Positions 44,809-52,356 of a DNA stretch of 60,938 nt are shown here, piece after piece. Below the pieces are notes generated by a model that made no database searches, was not told the origin of the DNA, and saw only the letters and a program-made list of their open reading frames with translations. Made by a program: the position numbers and the translations under genes. Every line of letters starts with the position of its first letter. Position 1 is the first letter of the stretch. Source of the DNA: Lachnospiraceae bacterium (lineage in GTDB: Bacteria > Bacillota > Clostridia > Lachnospirales > Lachnospiraceae); contig SVDZ01000005.1 of the NCBI GenBank assembly GCA_015057625.1, positions 1 to 60,938 on the forward strand, given 5' to 3'.

Positions 44809-45681
44809 TTAATATGAAATTATCTCGTATCCTTCTTCGGTAACGAGAACCTGAACTTCCCACTGAGCCGACGGTGATCCATCCTCTGTGTAAATAGTCC
44901 ATCCATTGTCAGCATCCTGGTAAATCTCAGGTCTTCCCATATTAATCATTGGTTCGATAGTAAACATCATTCCCGGCACCATAAGCATTCCGGTGTCTCT
45001 TTTTGTCACGTAACCAACCCATGGATCTTCGTGAAACTCAAGTCCCACTCCGTGTCCACCAATTTCTCTGACTACTGAGTACCCCTGCTCTGTGGCAAAA
45101 TCATTAATTGCCTGACCTACATTTCCAATTGTCGTCCAAGGCTTAACCTGCTCAAGACCAAGTTCAATACTCTTCTTAACATCTTCAACCAGTTTCTTTT
45201 TCTCCTCAGGAACATTTCCAATACAGAACATTCTTGAAGAATCCGAAAAATAACCATTGTATATAGTAGAACAATCTACATTTATAATATCTCCATCTTT
45301 TAATATTATATTCTCATCCGGAATTCCATGACACACCTCATCATTAACGGATGTGCACACAGACTTTGGATAGCCTTGATAACCCAGTGTTGCAGGTGTT
45401 GCTCCTCTCTTGATTGTCTCCTCGTGAACCCAAGTATTTATCTCTTCAGTCGAAACACCCTCTTTGATGTGTTCTGCCACGTAATCGAGAACAGCTATAT
45501 TGATTTTTGCGCTTTCTTTAATTGCTTCAATCTGCTCCGGAGTTTTGATAATCTTCTTCTTTGGAACTATATAGCCCTCTCTCTTAAACTGCTTAAGTTT
45601 TTCATCAAACGCCAAATGGCACTGCTTATACTTCTTACCACTTCCACACCAACATGGATCATTTCTTCCTATTAAAAACAT
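44809..45681 (-). CDS. map: methionine aminopeptidase with SEC-C zinc motif
   Basis: A 290-residue type I methionine aminopeptidase removing the initiator methionine. The first 25 residues hold a SEC-C zinc motif (RNDPCWCGSGKKYKQCH) that probably docks at the ribosome. The metal ligands are visible as NVDCSTIYNGYFSDSSRMF (two Asp), GGHGVGLEFHEDP (His), FTIEPMIN (Glu) and AQWEVQVLVTEEGYE (Glu). The last motif has VQ where HT is usual in AQFEHT, a minor deviation. Another map is often present in ribosomal-protein operons of these bacteria, so this may be the extra copy. Confidence 0.93.
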   Translation of the reverse strand: MFLIGRNDPCWCGSGKKYKQCHLAFDEKLKQFKREGYIVPKKKIIKTPEQIEAIKESAKINIAVLDYVAEHIKEGVSTEEINTWVHEETIKRGATPATLGYQGYPKSVCTSVNDEVCHGIPDENIILKDGDIINVDCSTIYNGYFSDSSRMFCIGNVPEEKKKLVEDVKKSIELGLEQVKPWTTIGNVGQAINDFATEQGYSVVREIGGHGVGLEFHEDPWVGYVTKRDTGMLMVPGMMFTIEPMINMGRPEIYQDADNGWTIYTEDGSPSAQWEVQVLVTEEGYEIISY

Positions 45682-45751
45682 CTCAGTAATCCTTTCTGTT
45701 TTTTCATTTTATTTCGCGTCGCGAATCATTTTCAAAGCATTTTTCCATTCA

Positions 45752-47635
45752 TCAAAGTTTTTCTACAAACAATGCTCTGATTGCATTGATCACGGCAATG
45801 ATCATAACGCCTACATCCGCAAAAATAGCCAACCACATATTTGCAATGCCAAGTGCCCCCAGAATAAGACAGGCAAATTTGACAAACAGCGCAAATCCGA
45901 TATTCTCATATACAATGCGAAGACACTTTTTTGAGATATTGATAGCCTTGACTATCTTCATTGGATTGTCATCCATAAGAACAATATCCGCCGCCTCAAT
46001 TGCAGCATCGGAACCCATGGCTCCCATAGCTATTCCAATATCAGCTCGGGACAATACAGGTGCATCGTTAATACCGTCACCCACAAAAGCAACGATTTCT
46101 TTTGGCGCTTTGGCTGCAAGAATCTCCTCAACTTTTTCAACCTTGTCTGCCGGCAGCAATTCACTGTAGTAGTTGTCAATGCCAATCTCCTCAGCAACTT
46201 TCTCAGCAACGGCCTTGGCATCTCCTGTAAGCATTGTTGTCTGCTTAATTCCAAGTGCCTTCATTTTATGAATCGCCTCTTTTGATGAATCTTTGATAAT
46301 GTCTGATATTATTATATGCCCTTCATATATTCCGTCAATAGCAATATGAATAATTGTTCCAACGCTGTGGCAAGAAATATGTTCAACTCCAATGCTCTTC
46401 ATGAGCTTGTCATTGCCCACAGCCACCTGCATTCCGTCAATAGTTGCTGTCACTCCGTTTCCGCTAATTTCTTTAACATCCTTAACTCTCGACAGATCTA
46501 TTTTCTTCCCGTAAGCCTTTCTGATACTCTTGCTTATCGGATGTGAAGATGCGCTCTCCGCCAATGCGGCATACTCCAATATTAACTCATCCTCTTTTTT
46601 ATTATGATGAACTCCCGCGACTTCAAATACACCATGTGTCAAAGTTCCTGTCTTGTCAAAAACTATATATTTTGTCTTCGCTAATGCCTCCAGATAATTA
46701 GACCCTTTAACTAAGACACCTGCGTGGCTTGCGCCTCCGATTCCCGCGAAAAAGCTTAGCGGAATACTGATTACAAGCGCACAAGGACAACTGATTACCA
46801 AAAATGTAAGAGCCCTGTAAATCCAGTCTCCCCACATCGGATTACCTCTAAGCACAATCATTATAAATATCGGTGGTACTATCGCTAATGCCAACGCACT
46901 ATAGCAGACTAAAGGAGTATAATACTTTGCAAACTTTGAAATAAAGTTCTCGGACTTTGATTTTCTCGAACTTGAATCCTCCACCAATTCCAAAACCTTC
47001 GAAACAGTAGACTCCTCAAACTCCTTAGTTGTTTCTATTTTAAGCACTCCGGATAAATTGATACATCCGCTGATAACCTCTTCTCCCACTGCAATATCTC
47101 TTGGGACACTCTCTCCTGTGAGAGCGCTTGTATCAATGCTAGATTCTCCCTCTGCCACAATTCCATCAATCGGAATCTTCTCGCCCGGATTGACAATAAT
47201 AATAGTTCCTACTTCCACTTCATCAGGATCAACCTGTTCAATCTCTCCATCATTTTCCACATTTGCATAATCAGGTCTGATATCCATCAGCGCAGTAATA
47301 TTCTTTCGGCTTTTTCCCACCGCATAACTTTGGAAAAACTCCCCTATCTGATAAAAGAGCATAACTGCGATTGCTTCTGTGTAATCTCCATCTTCATACA
47401 CAGCAATAGCCATAGCTCCAATAGTCGCCACGGCCATTAAAAAGTTTTCATCAAAAACCTGTCTATTTATAATGCCCTTAAATGCCTTCTTTAAAATATC
47501 ATATCCGATAACCAGATAAGGAATCAGATACAGTAAAAATCTTACTGCACCCTTCACTGGCATAAAATAAAGCCCGATCATAAGCACTGCTGAAATAATA
47601 ATTCTAATCAACAATTTCTTTTGCTTTTTGTTCAT
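45752..47635 (-). CDS. P1B-type Zn/Cd/Pb-exporting ATPase without N-terminal HMA
   Basis: A 627-residue membrane ATPase. The ion-site motif is C283-P-C285 (SCPCALVIS) and the phosphorylated aspartate is D327 (FDKTGTLT). TGES, SSHPIS (HP motif) and GDGINDAPVLSRADIG are present. The last helix carries WLAIFADVGVM, and that aspartate is typical of Zn/Cd/Pb pumps rather than copper pumps. The usual N-terminal metal-binding domain is absent and is encoded by the adjacent upstream gene instead. GGAGGTGCGT precedes the ATG. An upstream palindrome and an ArsR-family gene 1.3 kb away suggest metal-responsive control. Confidence 0.92.
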   Translation of the reverse strand: MNKKQKKLLIRIIISAVLMIGLYFMPVKGAVRFLLYLIPYLVIGYDILKKAFKGIINRQVFDENFLMAVATIGAMAIAVYEDGDYTEAIAVMLFYQIGEFFQSYAVGKSRKNITALMDIRPDYANVENDGEIEQVDPDEVEVGTIIIVNPGEKIPIDGIVAEGESSIDTSALTGESVPRDIAVGEEVISGCINLSGVLKIETTKEFEESTVSKVLELVEDSSSRKSKSENFISKFAKYYTPLVCYSALALAIVPPIFIMIVLRGNPMWGDWIYRALTFLVISCPCALVISIPLSFFAGIGGASHAGVLVKGSNYLEALAKTKYIVFDKTGTLTHGVFEVAGVHHNKKEDELILEYAALAESASSHPISKSIRKAYGKKIDLSRVKDVKEISGNGVTATIDGMQVAVGNDKLMKSIGVEHISCHSVGTIIHIAIDGIYEGHIIISDIIKDSSKEAIHKMKALGIKQTTMLTGDAKAVAEKVAEEIGIDNYYSELLPADKVEKVEEILAAKAPKEIVAFVGDGINDAPVLSRADIGIAMGAMGSDAAIEAADIVLMDDNPMKIVKAINISKKCLRIVYENIGFALFVKFACLILGALGIANMWLAIFADVGVMIIAVINAIRALFVEKL

Positions 47636-47670
47636 ACGCACCTCCGGGGAATTTAATGATATATCAAGAA

Positions 47671-47889
47671 CTACAAATAAATCTCGCAGTCGTCCTCAAC
47701 TTTTTTGCAATTCTTAAGAACCTCTTTCATAACAGAATCAACATCTGCTCCTTCTTCAAACTCAACTTTCATCTTCTGAGTCATAAAATTAACTACGCAA
47801 TCAGCAACACCTGCTGTCTTCTTTGTAGCATCCTCCATCTTGTTAGCACAGTTTGCACAGTCTACTTCAATTTTGTATGATTTCTTCAT
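47671..47889 (-). CDS. stand-alone HMA metal-binding protein
   Basis: A 72-residue heavy-metal-associated domain with the metal site DCANCANKMED (CxxC) and the usual beta-alpha fold pattern. It has extra cysteines (VADCVVNF, LKNCKK, DDCEIYL). It lies 35 bp upstream of the ATPase gene in the same direction, so the two are one operon. It most likely supplies the metal-binding domain missing from the pump. ACGGAGG precedes the ATG. A CopZ-like chaperone role for copper is less likely because the pump has Zn/Cd features. Confidence 0.88.
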   Translation of the reverse strand: MKKSYKIEVDCANCANKMEDATKKTAGVADCVVNFMTQKMKVEFEEGADVDSVMKEVLKNCKKVEDDCEIYL

Positions 47890-47991
47890 AATAAAAACCT
47901 CCGTTATTAATTTAATGTTTCAGACTATTTGTTAATTCTTTGTTGTCCAAACCATTTTTAATTGATAGATATTTGTTTTTGTAATCCGTAA

Positions 47992-48021
47992 CAATTAAAC
48001 ATTTGTTTAATTGTTTAATTG
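47992..48021 (-). promoter_or_regulatory. operator palindrome of the metal-efflux operon
   Basis: A perfect palindrome has 10-bp arms CAATTAAACA and TGTTTAATTG around TT. The right arm is repeated once more at 48012-48021. It lies directly after the -10, where a repressor such as an ArsR/SmtB protein would block transcription. Confidence 0.6.
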
Positions 48022-48022
48022 T

Positions 48023-48051
48023 ATTATAAACATTATTTGTTCAAATATCAA
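48023..48051 (-). promoter_or_regulatory. promoter of the HMA-ATPase operon
   Basis: On the minus strand TTGATA (48046-48051) and a perfect TATAAT (48023-48028) are 17 bp apart. A second short palindrome, ATTTGTTCAAAT, lies at 48035-48046 inside the promoter. Confidence 0.75.
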
Positions 48052-48130
48052 GACATTTTTTCATAAATGACATATCCGTCTTCTCTCGGAGGATAAACTT
48101 TGGATTCCTTATTTACTAATTAATTATCAT

Positions 48131-48177
48131 AAAAAAACTCCAAAGCAAAAAAAGGATATTCCCTATCTGCTTTGGAG
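48131..48177 (-). terminator. terminator of the Rpn-type gene
   Basis: The perfect 10-bp arms CTCCAAAGCA and TGCTTTGGAG are followed on the minus strand by seven T, about 45 bp after the stop codon. Confidence 0.88.
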
Positions 48178-48222
48178 GTATAACATTAGCACACTAATAC
48201 AACTGCCCCTTATACTTTTTTA

Positions 48223-49101
48223 TTATTTATTAAGCTCTTCTAACGAAACTCCTAACCTTTCAGCTCCCTGTTCAGGAGTAATAATTCCATCCGAAATCAA
48301 CTCTAATATCATTTTTTTCTTACCTATTTCAACACCCTCGGTTTTGCCTATTTCGATTCCCTCGGTTTTGCCGATTTCGATTCCTTCAGCCTTAACCATA
48401 TCAATATATTCTTCTTCATTAAATTCTGTAAGAAGCATTTTTGACACCTCCGCCTTGTGTGCACTAAGAAGATCAGATAAAATACCGTCTTTAATACACG
48501 AATTAACTGCTTTATCTATTGCTTCTTCGATTGTATCATATATTTCCTGGTAATGATATACACGATTTATAAAGGTAGAATAGTCATGAAGCGGTTTGCA
48601 TTTTTGAATTAATTTCACGTTGTTTCCTATATTGATATTAATCATTGTTGCGGTACATTCTAAAACACCAGTATCATCATTAAACATATCGCTTAGTTTT
48701 AATTCTACTCTTTCCGGAACATTTTTCTTTCCTATATAAAAAACATAGTACTCCGGAGTTGGCAATTTAATCAAAGATGAACCATACATATTCAGTTTGT
48801 TTGTTTTGATATACTTCTGGTAAAGTTCAGAAAAATAAAAAATCCCACGAATAGGCATATTGGGATTATATGTACTTTGTTGCTCATAAAGAGATAATAC
48901 TTCATCAGATGCAACAAGACATGAAACATCATTTTTGTATCCAATATAAATTGCATCTTCGATGGTATAAATGGTTAAGTCGTCAAGGTTAGTATATTCC
49001 TTATCGTTAAGAGCATTGTAAAGAGAGAGCAAATAGTCTTTTCGCTCCTCTCTTCCAAACATATAATTAAACAACTTATCTTTGTAATTCTTTTGTATCA
49101 T
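48223..49101 (-). CDS. Rpn-family putative recombination-promoting nuclease
   Basis: A 292-residue protein of the Rpn / PD-(D/E)XK transposase-like family common in Lachnospiraceae. It opens NYKDKLFNYMFGREERKDYLLSLYNALN, typical of that group. The C-terminal part has three tandem copies of the heptad GIEIGKTE, also visible as a DNA repeat at about 48330-48410, and ends in a helical SDGIITPEQGAERLGVS tail. Such Glu-Gly-Ile repeats are frequent in this family. The catalytic residues are not clear enough to assign. Its location inside the metal-efflux region, between operon and ArsR gene, suggests it was inserted there. Confidence 0.82.
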   Translation of the reverse strand: MIQKNYKDKLFNYMFGREERKDYLLSLYNALNDKEYTNLDDLTIYTIEDAIYIGYKNDVSCLVASDEVLSLYEQQSTYNPNMPIRGIFYFSELYQKYIKTNKLNMYGSSLIKLPTPEYYVFYIGKKNVPERVELKLSDMFNDDTGVLECTATMININIGNNVKLIQKCKPLHDYSTFINRVYHYQEIYDTIEEAIDKAVNSCIKDGILSDLLSAHKAEVSKMLLTEFNEEEYIDMVKAEGIEIGKTEGIEIGKTEGVEIGKKKMILELISDGIITPEQGAERLGVSLEELNK

Positions 49102-49242
49102 GACATTACCTCCTGTGAATAATTAATGTAAACTTGCATTTAGTTATAAATATTTATCACAAAAAGTATGTATGAATATTATACACAAATCATCTGTGAT
49201 GTCAACACCAAAAAACATTTTATTTAAAACTTATATTTCATT

Positions 49243-49258
49243 TATACCGTCGGGTATA
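49243..49258. promoter_or_regulatory. TATACC-GTCG-GGTATA inverted repeat upstream of arsR
   Basis: Perfect 6-bp arms with a 4-base centre lie 106 bp before the ArsR gene, in the divergent gap 49102-49363. The shape resembles CsoR-type copper operators but is too short to decide. Confidence 0.4.
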
Positions 49259-49322
49259 TAATTACTATTAATCCACCAGAATAACAATCACTACAAAATA
49301 AATGTTTTTAATCCTCAAAATA

Positions 49323-49331
49323 TGATATACT
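49323..49331 (+). promoter_or_regulatory. extended -10 of the arsR promoter
   Basis: TGATATACT matches an extended -10 (TGnTATAAT) with one change. No good -35 is seen at the expected distance. It lies about 33 bp before the ATG. Confidence 0.5.
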
Positions 49332-49363
49332 AGGCTAATAATCAGGAATTAAGGAGATATGTT

Positions 49364-49726
49364 ATGTCAGATAAACATTTACCTCACAATCACGGACAGC
49401 ATATGGAACACCACTTCGACCATATGCCAAAAGTTGAAGATTTCGAGACAATATCAACAATATTTAAACAATTAAGCGACAGTAATCGTATCAGAATTTT
49501 CTGGTTGCTATGCCACTGCGAAGAATGTGTAACTAATATTTCAGCAATGGTAGATATGAGCAGCCCTGCTGTCTCTCATCATTTGAAATTACTGAAATCC
49601 AGCGGATTGATTGTAAGCCGCAGAGAGGGCAAGGAAGTATATTACAAGGCTGCCGAAACAAAGCCTGCAGATCTACTTCATCATATGATTGAGAAAATGG
49701 TAGAAATCTCATGTCCGACTGAGTAG
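49364..49726 (+). CDS. ArsR/SmtB-family metal-sensing repressor
   Basis: A 120-residue winged-helix repressor. The N-terminus is His-rich (HLPHNHGQHMEHHFDHM). The core reads IFKQLSDSNRIRIFWLLCHCEECVTNIS, with the cysteine pair in the helix used by CadC/ArsR-type sensors. The recognition helix MSSPAVSHHLKLLKSSGLIVSRREGKEVYYK follows. AAGGAG precedes the ATG. It is the natural candidate regulator of the HMA-ATPase operon, though the Rpn gene lies between them. Cysteines plus histidines suggest Zn, Cd or Pb sensing. Confidence 0.9.
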   Translation: MSDKHLPHNHGQHMEHHFDHMPKVEDFETISTIFKQLSDSNRIRIFWLLCHCEECVTNISAMVDMSSPAVSHHLKLLKSSGLIVSRREGKEVYYKAAETKPADLLHHMIEKMVEISCPTE

Positions 49727-49893
49727 TTCTTGATACTATCACTAGAAAAATATATTGACTGCAATATTTATGCAAAAGGCGGAAAAAACTTATATTTATT
49801 ACACATTTATTCAACAAAAAAATTTAAGTTCAAAGAAATTGGTAACAAGTCATTCAATAAAACAAAAGTATCAGGGAAATCATTGCCAAAGAA

Positions 49894-49941
49894 TTTTGCT
49901 ATGAAATTTGCTATGAAATTTGCTATGAAATTTGCTATGAA
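49894..49941. repeat. 12-bp tandem repeat GCTATGAAATTT
   Basis: Four head-to-tail copies occur, the last one shortened, about 170 bp after arsR. An open frame across it would encode MKFA repeats, but it has no ribosome site and no conserved character. The gap 49727-50435 otherwise holds only the palindrome array. Confidence 0.75.
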
Positions 49942-50004
49942 CGCATCCGTTATTTTTGGAGAATAATATATTATTAACTCGAGCATTAATCATAATTCAT
50001 AAAT

Positions 50005-50330
50005 AATAACATACATTCCAAATTGTATTTCTACATTTTGGAATGTATGTTATTTTAATTATGTAAACTCTTTTATATGTTTCTTAAACAAACTTTACCT
50101 CCCAAAGTACATTTTTATCATTTGGAAGGTATTTATTATTTCAATTATGTAAACTAATTTTGTTTATAACAAGCTTTCATTACATTCCAGATTGAATTTT
50201 TGCGTTTTGGAGGGTATAACTTGTTTCTTCTAGTTAACATAACTCGCTTTCGCTTCAAAAATAATACCTCCCAAACGCCATTTTCGGCATTTGGGAGGTA
50301 TTCACTCTAGCGTATAGTTAACATAACTCA
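50005..50330. repeat. array of 84-85 bp units with palindromes (locus 2)
   Basis: Four hairpins have cores at 50012, 50096, 50181 and 50265, so spacing is 84, 85 and 84 bp. Every loop is exactly 14 bases. The arms are AATAACATACATTCCAAA (18 bp, perfect), TACCTCCCAAA (one mismatch), TACATTCCAGA (three mismatches) and AATACCTCCCAAA (13 bp, perfect). Stem sequence changes are matched on both sides. The linker box is AATTATGTAAACT after the first two hairpins and the inverted AGTTAACATAACT after the last two. Confidence 0.82.
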
Positions 50331-50435
50331 ACAAAAAATAGATTTTCCGCATCAAATCGCACAATTTCTTCAATTTTCCACATCAAATCGTAATCCCGCG
50401 TCACTTCTCACGCTCACATTTTTGTGTATTTCCCT

Positions 50436-51677
50436 TTACTGTTCTCTGTGATCAATTACTCTCTTTGTCTTCTTCTCACTTCTTGGAAGTGTGTTAATTG
50501 GCACTACTGTTACCTTTGGAGTAACTCCAATTATCGCTTTGAACATTTCTCTGATTTCTTTTGCTGTCTGCTCAAAATCTACACGTCCTTCAGCCTCTAC
50601 TGTAAGAAGCATTACGTCTTTGTTCTTTGTCTCATCATGAGCAATATTGATGCTGTACTCGCTGAGTACGCCGTCAAATTTCTGAAGAAGTTCTTCAACC
50701 TGACTTGGGAACATGTTTACGCCATGAACCTTGAACATATCGTCACTCCTTCCCTTGATAATATCAAGCATTGGGAATTCGCTTCCGCAAGAACATTTCT
50801 TAGGAATAATTCTTGAAATATCGTGTGTTCTGAATCTGATAAGAGGAGCTCCTTCTTTTACCATTGTTGTGATAACAATTTCACCTTCCTCACCATCTTC
50901 AACCTGCTCACCTGTCTTTGGATCGATGATTTCAATGTAAAGATAATCATCCCAATAGTGAATCCCTTCATTTTTATCACAGTTTATGCCGATACCCGGT
51001 CCGTAAATTTCTGTTAATCCGTAGATATCATAAAGTTCAATTCCAAGTTCATTGGCAATGTACTCACGTTTCTTCTCACTCCATCTCTCTGAACCGATTA
51101 CACCCTTTTTAAGTTTAATCTTATCCTTAAGACCTCTCTTGTTGATTTCCTCAGCAAGTAAAAGCGCGTAAGAAGATGTAGCTGTCAATACAGTAGAACC
51201 TAAATCCTGCATCATCTGCAACTGCTTTTCTGTATTACCCGGTCCCATAGGAATTGCCATAGCACCAAGCTTCTCACATCCGGCCTGGAAGCCAATACCT
51301 GCAGTCCAAAGACCATATCCCGGAGTAATATGTATTCTGTCGTTCTTTGTAATACCTGCCATCTCATAACATCTTGCAAACATTGTTGCCCAGTCTTCAA
51401 CGTCCTTCTTTGTGTAAGGAATAATAACCGGCTTTCCTGTTGTTCCTGAAGACGAATGAATTCTTACAACTTCTTCATCAGGAACTGCCTGAATTCCAAG
51501 AGGATAAGCATTTCTCAAATCCTCTTTGCTTGAAAATGGAATCTTCTTAAAATCTTCAAAAGACTCAACCTTGTCAATTCCAAGTTCTCTGTACATCTTT
51601 CCGTAGTAACTGTCAGTTTTGATGAGGCGCTTAATCTGCGCATCAATCAGTTTTAACTGTTCTGCATTTGGTTTCAT
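50436..51677 (-). CDS. paaK: phenylacetate-CoA ligase (aryl-acid CoA ligase)
   Basis: A 413-residue adenylate-forming enzyme with the PaaK-type motifs IHSSSGTTGKPVIIPYTKKD (ATP loop), YGLTEIYGPGIG, FRTHDIS and the C-terminal GRSDDMFKVHGVNMFPSQVEE. It should activate phenylacetate or related aryl acids to CoA thioesters at the cost of ATP to AMP, or run in reverse. It is followed on the same strand by iorB and iorA upstream, so the three form an operon. The pairing suggests that arylacetyl-CoA made by IorAB is released as acid with energy gain. AAAGGAG precedes the ATG. Confidence 0.9.
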   Translation of the reverse strand: MKPNAEQLKLIDAQIKRLIKTDSYYGKMYRELGIDKVESFEDFKKIPFSSKEDLRNAYPLGIQAVPDEEVVRIHSSSGTTGKPVIIPYTKKDVEDWATMFARCYEMAGITKNDRIHITPGYGLWTAGIGFQAGCEKLGAMAIPMGPGNTEKQLQMMQDLGSTVLTATSSYALLLAEEINKRGLKDKIKLKKGVIGSERWSEKKREYIANELGIELYDIYGLTEIYGPGIGINCDKNEGIHYWDDYLYIEIIDPKTGEQVEDGEEGEIVITTMVKEGAPLIRFRTHDISRIIPKKCSCGSEFPMLDIIKGRSDDMFKVHGVNMFPSQVEELLQKFDGVLSEYSINIAHDETKNKDVMLLTVEAEGRVDFEQTAKEIREMFKAIIGVTPKVTVVPINTLPRSEKKTKRVIDHREQ

Positions 51678-51774
51678 ACCTTAGTCTCCTTTCAGTCCAA
51701 ATCGTAATTAATTAAAAATTATTTATGTTATTTTTCTCATAATAATTGACATATTAATGAATGCGTTTTTCACT

Positions 51775-52356
51775 TTACTCTGCAGCTTTAACACCGGCTT
51801 CAAATGCCTGCATATTCTTCTCAACAAACTTCGCGTTAACTCTTGTCTCAATCTGCTTAATCATCCACTCTTTGCTGATTCCAAGTTTATTACTTCCCAC
51901 AGCCACTCCTAAAATAGCAACATTAAAAAACTTAGACGAACCAAGAGGCTCACAAATTGCTTTTGCATCAACCACGATACAATCGCATTTTTTCTTTAAA
52001 TAATCTATCATCTCAACGCCATCGTAGCCTGTATCCTGCAATGACTCAGTAACAGGTTTTACCGGCTGATTATTTACTATTACTATTCCACCTTTCTTAA
52101 GATACGAAAGATTTCTAACCGCTTCCGCAGGTTCAAAGGCAATAATCATATCCGCATGTCCCTTTGGAATAAGTGGTGAGTAAACATCCGCACCGATTCT
52201 GATATGGCTTGTTACCGAGCCGCCTCGCTGAGCCATTCCGATAGTCTCTGCGGAATGAACAGTTTCTCCATTGTCCATAGCTGCCGAAGCTATAAGTTTT
52301 GATGCAAGAACAGTACCCTGTCCGCCAACGCCGCAAACTAAAATATCCTTATTCAT
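51775..52356 (-). CDS. iorB: indolepyruvate ferredoxin oxidoreductase, beta subunit
   Basis: A 193-residue gamma-type subunit of a ferredoxin-dependent 2-oxoacid oxidoreductase. It opens MNKDILVCGVGGQGTVLASKLIASAAMD and has SAETIGMAQRGGSVTSHIRIG, both typical of IorB. The start is the ATG eight bases after GGAGG; a GTG three codons upstream is too close to that site. The gene overlaps the end of iorA by 8 bp, so translation is coupled. With IorA it oxidises aryl pyruvates to aryl-acetyl-CoA and reduces ferredoxin. Confidence 0.93.
   Translation of the reverse strand: MNKDILVCGVGGQGTVLASKLIASAAMDNGETVHSAETIGMAQRGGSVTSHIRIGADVYSPLIPKGHADMIIAFEPAEAVRNLSYLKKGGIVIVNNQPVKPVTESLQDTGYDGVEMIDYLKKKCDCIVVDAKAICEPLGSSKFFNVAILGVAVGSNKLGISKEWMIKQIETRVNAKFVEKNMQAFEAGVKAAE

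Noticed and set aside
49730..49966. Possible 78-residue gene with MKFA repeats
   Set aside because: It would start with TTG without a ribosome site, most of its end is a 12-bp DNA repeat, and the sequence lacks protein-like conservation.
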